Shown here: in pieces, positions 58,240 to 64,000 of the stretch
Layout: each line of letters starts with the position of its first letter
How positions within the stretch are numbered: position 1 is the first letter of the stretch
NCBI GenBank assembly: GCA_963848085.1
Contig: CAWKCE010000003.1
Location: 496,001-560,000 of the forward strand
Source of the DNA: CAWKCE01 sp032127035
GTDB lineage: Bacteria; Actinomycetota; Actinomycetes; JAHEKZ01
Direction: 5' to 3'
Length of the DNA stretch: 64,000 bases
Notes under the pieces: generated by a model
Told to the model about the DNA's origin: nothing
The model's input: the letters and a program-made list of their open reading frames with translations, nothing else
The model's database searches: none
Position numbers and translations under genes: made by a program

Positions 58240-59682
58240 TCAGCTGGACGTGACCCTGGTCGGGGTGGAGGTTGCCTCCGCGTAGCCGCCCTTGCCCGCC
58301 GGTTTCACCAGGATGAAGGTCAGCACGGCGAACACCACGGCGGCCACCAGAGCCGCTGGTAGCGATGCACCCAGGAGTGAGAACGGTTCCCGAACCGCAT
58401 AGGTCTGCGGGTTCAGCAGGTACAGGTAGGTCCCGACTCCCGCTGCCATCGCGAGCAAGGCGGCAGGGTTGAACCCGAACCAGTATGAGTACGGAGCATC
58501 GGGGCTGGTGTTGTACAGGCCACGCACACTGATGCGCTGTTGCCGAATGAGGAAGTAGTCGACGATCTGGATGCCGACGATGGGGGCGAAGAAGACCCCG
58601 ATGTAGGCGAGGAACGTGCCGAAGTTGTCGAAGAACCAGTCCGTCAGGAAGATGCCCACGAACGCGACTGGCACCACAGACAGCAGGAGCGCGACGTTCC
58701 ACGGGATCCTGCCCAACGCCGGTACGGCCTTGATGCCGACCGTCGACGCGTAGATCCCCGCCGTGGCGGTACCGAGGTTGGCGGCCATCACGAACAGCAG
58801 TGCCAGCGCACCGAAGAAGTTGCCGCCCACGTCGGTGAGCCAGGTGGCTGGGTCAGACGTCCCGAGGACCAGGATCGAGGACAGTCCCACGAAGCTGAGG
58901 ACCGGCACCGGCAACCCCATGCCCAGCATGGACGGTCCGGCGGCGATCGACGGGCTGCGCGCTTCCCGGGTCATGGAGCCGATGTAGGGCCACCAGGACA
59001 GCAGGCTGACCAAGCCGATCTCGATGCCGTACTGGAAGTCGAGCTGCTTGTCCGACGCGAACCCGGGAACTGCGTCCGCGAGGGCGGTGCCCTCACGCAC
59101 GAGCAGCATGATGATCATCCAGGCCCCGACGCCGACGATGAAGAAGAACAGCCACATGGCGACGCGCTCAAGTCCGGTGGCGCCGCGCATCAAGATCACG
59201 AACACGAACGCGAGGGCCAGTACGGCCGCGACGGGCACGACCACGTTGGACAGGTTGTCGCCGCCCACGCCGATCGCGTTCAAGAACTCGGAAGCCGACT
59301 TGCCGAAGAAGATCAGCAGCAACGAGTTCCAGCCGATGATGGACAGGTACTGGAGCGTGACGGTGATCGTCCAGCCGCTGGTCCCGAACTGCGGCACCGC
59401 CGCCTTGATCGAGTCGACGCCGAACCGGGTCGAGACCGGTACCACGGCCAGCGTGACGAGGAGCATTCCGATCATGGCCCCGGCCGTCATGGCCAGGAAG
59501 CCCGGCCACAGCGGCAGGTAGTAGCCGACGTACTCACCGATGATGTAGCACCAGGTGGCGGAGGCCGCGACCATGAGAACGATGAACAGCGCCCGCCGGT
59601 TCCACAGGCGTTCCTTGGGAAGCAGCGGCCAGGAGGTCTCACCCTCGCTGGCGGACTCCGCGGACAGGTGGTCGGTGCTCAC
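58240..59682 (-). CDS. NCS1-type (cytosine/allantoin/hydantoin) permease
   Basis: A 480-residue transporter of the nucleobase:cation symporter-1 family with about 12 helices. The first is LFIVLMVAASATWCYIIGEYV; GTSGWTITVTLQYLSIIGWNSLL and IGLVSLLSWWPYIGSMTR are in place of the family's substrate and sodium site segments; a loop with PWNVALLLSVVP follows; DYFLIRQQRISVRGLY near 395 is the classic end-of-helix-10 block. The charged C-terminus is short. The GTG at 59682 overlaps the stop of a 57-residue membrane protein (GTGA), so both are made together. Neighbours suggest an N-methylated or heterocyclic substrate. Confidence 0.88.
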   Translation of the reverse strand: MSTDHLSAESASEGETSWPLLPKERLWNRRALFIVLMVAASATWCYIIGEYVGYYLPLWPGFLAMTAGAMIGMLLVTLAVVPVSTRFGVDSIKAAVPQFGTSGWTITVTLQYLSIIGWNSLLLIFFGKSASEFLNAIGVGGDNLSNVVVPVAAVLALAFVFVILMRGATGLERVAMWLFFFIVGVGAWMIIMLLVREGTALADAVPGFASDKQLDFQYGIEIGLVSLLSWWPYIGSMTREARSPSIAAGPSMLGMGLPVPVLSFVGLSSILVLGTSDPATWLTDVGGNFFGALALLFVMAANLGTATAGIYASTVGIKAVPALGRIPWNVALLLSVVPVAFVGIFLTDWFFDNFGTFLAYIGVFFAPIVGIQIVDYFLIRQQRISVRGLYNTSPDAPYSYWFGFNPAALLAMAAGVGTYLYLLNPQTYAVREPFSLLGASLPAALVAAVVFAVLTFILVKPAGKGGYAEATSTPTRVTSS

Positions 59683-59852
59683 GAGGACCACCCCACGAAC
59701 CAGCCGAGGACCAGGCACACCAGAGGCAGCAGGATGCCCGTCGCGACCAGCAGCGTCCAGTCGTTGCTGGTGAAACCGCCCGGGTCGTTCGCCGGGTCCT
59801 CGTAGAACGCCACTCTCTTCTCGAGCTCTGCCGGCAACGTTGAGTCACCCAT
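59679..59852 (-). CDS. 57-residue single-helix membrane protein coupled to the NCS1 transporter
   Basis: A short gene: MGDSTLPAELEKRVAFYEDP at the start, then a polar GGFTSNDW and one membrane helix LLVATGILLPLVCLVLGWFVGW. AGGAGGGAAGAG precedes the ATG, and its TGA overlaps the transporter GTG. Composition resembles small subunits that ride with sodium symporters, though NCS1 proteins normally have none. It lies 30 bases downstream of the aldehyde dehydrogenase stop. The start, spacing and coupling support a real gene. Confidence 0.75.
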   Translation of the reverse strand: MGDSTLPAELEKRVAFYEDPANDPGGFTSNDWTLLVATGILLPLVCLVLGWFVGWSS

Positions 59853-59882
59853 GGTCTCTTCCCTCCTGAACGCGGTTACTGG

Positions 59883-61391
59883 TCACTCGCCGGGGTACGC
59901 CTCGTCGTCGGCGTAGGGGAACCACCAGAAGTCCTGGGGTGCCGCTGCGGGGTCGATCATGACGAACTTGGTGTGCCGGAACGTGTCCAGGCCCTCGGCG
60001 CCGAGCTGCCTTCCCGTGCCCGACATCTTGCGGCCGCCGAACGGCCCTGCGTCGTTGTCGAGCAGGGGGGCGTTCACCCAGACCATCCCTGCCTCGAGCT
60101 CGTGGGTGGCGCGCATCGCCTCCTCGAGGTCCGAGGTGTAGATGTTGGAGCCGAGTCCGAACCGGGAGTCGTTGGCGAGGGCCAGCGCCTCGTCGAAGCT
60201 TCCGACACGGCACAACGGCGCCACGGGCCCGAATGACTCCTCGTTGAGGATCTCCATGTCCGGGGTGACCTCGGTGAGGACGGTCGGTTCGACGAACCAG
60301 CCCGCGGACTGTCCCTCGGGGCGACCGCCGCCGTGGGAGACCACTGCTCCCTGCTCAACGGCGCGTGCCAGCAGTGCTTCGTAGCGGTTCCGCTCCCGCT
60401 CGCTGACCATGGGGCCGACGTCGACCCGGTCCAGGCCGTTGCCCACGCGCAGCCGGGAGACCTCCGCCACGAGTCGAGTGGCGAACTCGTCGTAGATGTC
60501 GTTGTGGACGTAGATCCGCTCGGCCGAGGTGCACACCTGGCCGCAGTTGAGGAACGCCGCGAAGGCGGTGCCACGAACGGCGATGTCCATGGGCGCGGAC
60601 GGCATCACGATGAACGGGTCGTTCCCGGAGGCCTCGATCAGGTGAGGCTTGAACGTCTCCGCGCAGGTCCGAGCGATCGCGCGGCCGGTCGGGACGCTTC
60701 CGGTGAAGGCGACCATGTGCGTGTCTGGGCTGCCGACCAGCTGTTGCCCCACCCTCCCCCCGCCGGTGACGCACTGCACGAGTCCGGGAGGAAGTGCGTC
60801 GAACGCCTCCATGAACTTCAACGTGCTGAGGCTGGTGTTCTCCGACGGCTTGACGATGACGGCGTTGCCAGCGGCCAGCGCCGCCGCTGCCTCCCAGCAG
60901 AGCAGGACATAGGGGTAGTTGAACGGCAGCACGATCACGACGACGCCCATCGGCTCCTTGACCGTGAAGTGCGTCTGTCCCGCCGTTGCTGGACCGACCA
61001 TGTGACCGACGTCGTGCCGCCCGATCTCGGCGTAGTAGTCAGTCGCGGTGACCGACCACGCGACCTCGTCGGCGGTCTCCTTGTACGGCTTTCCCATCTC
61101 TCGGGTCAGCATCTCGGCGAGCTCGGGCTGAAGGCGCCTCATGGCCGCGGCGACCTCGTGGAGCCGTTCGGCTCGGTCGAGGGCGGACAGTGCCCACCAG
61201 GCGGGCTGAGCCCGGTTGGCCGCGGCGATGACTGCCTCGACCTCGGCCTCGGTGCAGTCGGCGACCTCTCCGATCTGCTCGCCGGTTGCCGGGTCAATGG
61301 CCGGGAGAATCTCCTGGCTCGTGCTCTCGCGATGCTGCCCCTCGATGAAGTAGGTGCGACTCAGCTGGGTGAGCTCCTTGAGCACAGTCAT
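59883..61391 (-). CDS. NAD-dependent aldehyde dehydrogenase
   Basis: A 502-residue aldehyde dehydrogenase. The nucleophile is Cys287 in LNCGQVCTSAER; the general base Glu253 sits in IEASGNDPF, a variant of the usual ELGGKSP; VLPFNYP near 154 and AFTGSVPTG near 228 form the coenzyme site. It has an unusual tail, APQDFWWFPYADDEAYPGE. It is the first gene of a minus-strand unit with the 57-residue protein and the NCS1 permease, and divergent from the dimethylglycine-dehydrogenase-type gene. It probably oxidises an aldehyde set free in that pathway. Confidence 0.92.
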   Translation of the reverse strand: MTVLKELTQLSRTYFIEGQHRESTSQEILPAIDPATGEQIGEVADCTEAEVEAVIAAANRAQPAWWALSALDRAERLHEVAAAMRRLQPELAEMLTREMGKPYKETADEVAWSVTATDYYAEIGRHDVGHMVGPATAGQTHFTVKEPMGVVVIVLPFNYPYVLLCWEAAAALAAGNAVIVKPSENTSLSTLKFMEAFDALPPGLVQCVTGGGRVGQQLVGSPDTHMVAFTGSVPTGRAIARTCAETFKPHLIEASGNDPFIVMPSAPMDIAVRGTAFAAFLNCGQVCTSAERIYVHNDIYDEFATRLVAEVSRLRVGNGLDRVDVGPMVSERERNRYEALLARAVEQGAVVSHGGGRPEGQSAGWFVEPTVLTEVTPDMEILNEESFGPVAPLCRVGSFDEALALANDSRFGLGSNIYTSDLEEAMRATHELEAGMVWVNAPLLDNDAGPFGGRKMSGTGRQLGAEGLDTFRHTKFVMIDPAAAPQDFWWFPYADDEAYPGE

Positions 61392-61637
61392 GCCACGCGC
61401 CTCTCGTCAAGTCCCTCGCGATGGGCTGAGGATCGACGTCCCCTGCGCCCCGACACAACTGTGCGAACGTCAGAACCGTGGCGAGCCTCTCGTACGAAGT
61501 GACGAAACCTGTGCGATCGCACGACCAAACGGCGCACCGGAGGGGACCGCGTGGCGCCTCACGGGATATAACCGCCGGACGGGGCTCGCGGCGGCTCGTG
61601 CCGTGGCAACCCAGTGCGCGACGAACGGGAGACCGTG
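61392..61637. promoter_or_regulatory. Divergent promoter region with a GTGCGATCGCAC palindrome
   Basis: These 246 bases separate the aldehyde dehydrogenase and dimethylglycine-dehydrogenase-type genes and must hold both promoters. A perfect 12-base palindrome, GTGCGATCGCAC, is at 61511-61522, and a related half-site CTGTGCGAACG lies about 50 bases earlier. A site for the PucR regulator or another factor is plausible. I see no RNA structure or small gene here. Confidence 0.45.
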
Positions 61638-64000
61638 ATGGACAGGAAGCTTCCGCCGCGGGCGCAGGTTGTCGTAGTCGGCGGCGGGGTGGTCGGCGCG
61701 AGCGTCGCCTACCACCTGACCCAGCGCGGCTGGCGCGACGTCGTGCTGCTGGAGCGCAAGTCTCTGACGTCGGGGACGACGTGGCACGCGGCCGGCCTGA
61801 TCACGCTGGCTCGCCCGACGCACGGCATGCGTGAGCTCGTGAAGCGGAGCCTGGAGGTCTTCGGCACCCTGGAGGCGCAGACCGGCCTGGGGACTGGGTT
61901 CCGCCGCACCGGCACGCTGCACCTCGCGCTCAACGACGATCGTTGGGAGGAGCTGCTGCGGCAGGCGTCAGCCGGGCGCGCCAGCGGGGTCGAGGTCGAG
62001 GTGATCGGCGTCGACCGCGCCGTGGAGCTGTTCCCTCTCCTCGACCCATCCGGCGTCGTCGGGGCCCTGCACTACCCCCAGGACGGGCGAGGCAACGCCA
62101 CCGACACCACCATGTCCCTGGCCAAGGGCGCCCGGATTGGCGGTGCCCAGGTGTTCGAGCAGACGACTGTCACGGGCGTGACCGTCGACGGTGGCCGCGT
62201 CACCGGTGTCACCACAGACCGCGGCGACATCGGGGCCGAGTACGTCGTCAACTGCACCGGTATGTGGGGCCGGGAGTTCGGCCAGAAGTCAGGGGTGCCA
62301 CTGCCGCTGCAGGCTCTGGCGCACTACTACATCGTCACCGACGACATTCCCGACCTTCCGTCCGACATGCCCACCATCAAGAGCCCGGACGACTCGTCCT
62401 ACGTCAAGGACGACGCCGGCAAGCTCATGGTGGGGTTCTTCGAGCCGGGCAGTGCTCCGTGGGCGTCACGAGGGATCCCGGCCGATGCCGAGTTCACCAC
62501 CCTTCCGGAGAACTGGGACCACCTGCTGCCGTTCTACGAGCAGATGGTCGAGCGCATCCCGGTGCTCGCCGACGCCGGCGTGCGGCTGTTCTTCTCCGGT
62601 CCGGAGAGCTTCACCCCCGACGGGTTCTTCCACTTCGGGGAGGTCCCGGGGCTGACGAACTACTTCGCCGCCTGCGGGTTCAACTCGATCGGGTTCCTGA
62701 CCGGCCCTGGCGCCGGACAGGTCCTGGCTGACTGGATCGTCGACGGACGCCCGTCGATGGACCTGCCTGAGGTCGATCCCAGACGGGTCATCCCGTTCCA
62801 GGTCAACCGGCGCTACCTGGAGGAGCGGGTCACCGAGACCCTCGACCTCGCATACGCGATGCACTGGCCGTTCCAGCAGCGTGAGACCGTCCGCGGCATT
62901 CGCCGCTCGCCTCTGCACGACGAGGTCGCGGCCGCCGGTGCCGTGTTCGGTGAGCTCGCGGGGTGGGAGCGGCCCAACTGGTACGCCCCGAACGGCGCCG
63001 AGGCGCAGTACGACCACAGCTACGGACGGGCAAAGTGGTTCGAGCACTGGGCAGCGGAGCACCGGGCCGTGCGCGAGCAGGTCGGGCTGTTCGACCTGAG
63101 CTCATTCGGCAAGATCCTGGTCCAAGGGCGCGACGCGGCCACGCTCCTGCAGGAGCTGTCCGCCAACGATGTCGGCGGCGAAGCGGGTCGCACCGTCTAC
63201 ACGCAGTGGCTGAACGACCGAGGTGGCATCGAGGCGGACGTCACGGTGACCCGGCTGGCCGAGCAGGAGTTCCTGGTCCAGACGGCTGCGGCCACGGTCG
63301 TCCGGGAGCTGGACCGGATCCGCAAGACCACCGGCGACCGCTTCGTCACGGCCACGGATGTCAGTGCCGGGCTGGCCATGCTGTCGGTGATGGGCCCTCG
63401 GTCCCGGGAGCTGATCGCCGGGCTGACGGACGCCGACCTGACCGCAGATGCCTTCCCCTTCGGGGCCTCGCGGGAGATCGACCTGGGCCTCACCTTCGTT
63501 CGTGCCACCCGCCTGACCTACGTGGGCGAGCTCGGCTTCGAGCTGCTGGTGCCGACCGACCAGGCGGTCCACGTCTACCGGGAGATCCGCTCCGCCGGGG
63601 AGCCGTTCGGGCTGCGGCATGCCGGGTACCACGCGCTGAACTCACTGCGCATGGAGAAGGCCTACCGGAGCTGGGGTCACGACATCGGCTGGGACGACTC
63701 ACCGCTGCAGGCGGGCCTCGGCTTCGCCGTCGCCTGGGACAAGCCCGGCGGCTTCGTCGGCCGGGAGGCGCTGCTCCGACAGCGCGACGAGGGCGTGTCC
63801 CGCCGGCTCACCCAGTTCGTCTTCGACGACCCGGAGGTGCTGGCCTTCCACGACGAGCCCATCTTCCGGAACAAGGACCTGGTCGGCCGCGTCGCGTCTG
63901 CCACCTACGGGCACACGGTGGGGTCGACGGTGGCCCTGGGCTACGTCGGGGCTGGCCACGTGGTCGACCCGGCCTGGGTCGAGGAGGGTCGCTTCGAGAT
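61638..64000 (+). CDS. Dimethylglycine/sarcosine dehydrogenase-type FAD enzyme (3' end beyond window)
   Basis: At least 787 residues, nearly complete for a family of about 820. An N-terminal DAO-type FAD domain (VVVVGGGVVGASVAYHL at 11-27; covalent-FAD histidine His50 in GTTWHAAGL) is fused to a C-terminal GcvT-like tetrahydrofolate domain (RAKWFEHWAAEHRAVREQVGLFDLSSFGK near 475, given in part: REQVGLFDLSSFGK; LGFAVAWDKPGGFVGREALL near 700). Such enzymes oxidise dimethylglycine, sarcosine or similar N-methyl compounds and pass formaldehyde to tetrahydrofolate. GGGAGA lies before the ATG. Divergent from the aldehyde dehydrogenase gene. Confidence 0.92.
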   Translation, partial: MDRKLPPRAQVVVVGGGVVGASVAYHLTQRGWRDVVLLERKSLTSGTTWHAAGLITLARPTHGMRELVKRSLEVFGTLEAQTGLGTGFRRTGTLHLALNDDRWEELLRQASAGRASGVEVEVIGVDRAVELFPLLDPSGVVGALHYPQDGRGNATDTTMSLAKGARIGGAQVFEQTTVTGVTVDGGRVTGVTTDRGDIGAEYVVNCTGMWGREFGQKSGVPLPLQALAHYYIVTDDIPDLPSDMPTIKSPDDSSYVKDDAGKLMVGFFEPGSAPWASRGIPADAEFTTLPENWDHLLPFYEQMVERIPVLADAGVRLFFSGPESFTPDGFFHFGEVPGLTNYFAACGFNSIGFLTGPGAGQVLADWIVDGRPSMDLPEVDPRRVIPFQVNRRYLEERVTETLDLAYAMHWPFQQRETVRGIRRSPLHDEVAAAGAVFGELAGWERPNWYAPNGAEAQYDHSYGRAKWFEHWAAEHRAVREQVGLFDLSSFGKILVQGRDAATLLQELSANDVGGEAGRTVYTQWLNDRGGIEADVTVTRLAEQEFLVQTAAATVVRELDRIRKTTGDRFVTATDVSAGLAMLSVMGPRSRELIAGLTDADLTADAFPFGASREIDLGLTFVRATRLTYVGELGFELLVPTDQAVHVYREIRSAGEPFGLRHAGYHALNSLRMEKAYRSWGHDIGWDDSPLQAGLGFAVAWDKPGGFVGREALLRQRDEGVSRRLTQFVFDDPEVLAFHDEPIFRNKDLVGRVASATYGHTVGSTVALGYVGAGHVVDPAWVEEGRFE

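Noticed and set aside
58540..59805. 421-codon plus-strand frame over the NCS1 permease
   Set aside because: Highly charged, repetitive composition; complements hydrophobic codons of the transporter.

Overview
This 64 kb window is chromosomal DNA of a high-GC actinomycete (Actinomycetota). The signs are: roughly 70% G+C with G/C at most third codon positions, many GTG starts, repeated ATGA/GTGA start-stop overlaps, several TAnnnT boxes placed 6-8 bases before a start codon (leaderless promoters), a mycobacterial Sdh1-type succinate dehydrogenase, a PAC2 protein and a DUF6191-like protein. I cannot name a genus. I saw no rRNA, tRNA, CRISPR array, insertion sequence or prophage. It reads as a catabolism-rich core chromosome with small repeats and one likely structured RNA between the genes.

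Layout. 1-4.7 kb: acetoacetyl-CoA synthetase (cut by the left edge), a small unknown protein, a zinc alcohol dehydrogenase and citrate synthase. 4.8-9.7 kb: an sbcD-sbcC operon whose third, translationally coupled gene encodes a protein with one intact and one degenerate RNase III domain. 9.7-15.7 kb: a second alcohol dehydrogenase, an alpha/beta hydrolase, a PlsC-type acyltransferase, a secreted metallophosphoesterase, and a TetR plus 14-helix drug exporter with a strong palindromic operator shared with a divergent amidohydrolase. 17.5-18.6 kb: a Nudix-NYN fusion gene bracketed by two copies of a 100-base double-hairpin element. 18.6-20.8 kb: pirin, GNAT and TetR.

20.9-27.0 kb is a four-gene coupled operon (acyl-CoA dehydrogenase, thiamine-diphosphate enzyme, Glu/Leu-type amino acid dehydrogenase, NDP-forming acyl-CoA ligase), divergent from the TetR gene, that looks like a route from an amino acid to an acyl-CoA. 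27.0-30.5 kb: thioesterase, homocysteine methyltransferase, a DUF3137-like protein and a DEAD-box helicase. 30.7-33.0 kb: an enoyl-CoA-reductase-like SDR, a 564-base gene-free stretch with a structured RNA candidate, and a LysR regulator. 33.1-39.0 kb: a LysR-linked five-gene operon (RidA, DUF1028, M20 hydrolase, a trimethylamine/histamine-dehydrogenase-type flavoprotein, aldehyde dehydrogenase) that reads as an amine degradation pathway. 39-43.4 kb: FdhD with a regulator remnant in front, a methyltransferase, a short DUF2568-like gene, an epimerase and a beta-lactamase-fold hydrolase.

43.4-50.9 kb: ApbE with two low-complexity exported or membrane partners, a PLP decarboxylase, DUF6191, PAC2, a YbaK deacylase, an S51 peptidase, a two-domain GNAT and a small acidic protein. 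50.9-55 kb: sdhCAB, in which the iron-sulfur subunit carries an extra TPR-like tail of about 195 residues. 55-64 kb: a PIG-L deacetylase, a DUF7144-type membrane protein, a small unknown protein, a PucR regulator, an NCS1 transporter coupled to a 57-residue membrane protein, an aldehyde dehydrogenase and, divergently, a dimethylglycine/sarcosine-dehydrogenase-type oxidase (cut by the right edge). This last group looks like uptake and oxidation of an N-methylated compound.

The most unusual items are the RNase III pseudo-dimer coupled to SbcCD, the 100-base paired-hairpin elements, the structured RNA candidate, the SdhB-TPR fusion and the histamine-dehydrogenase-like operon. Everything here rests on reading the sequence and on family knowledge; no database search was run.
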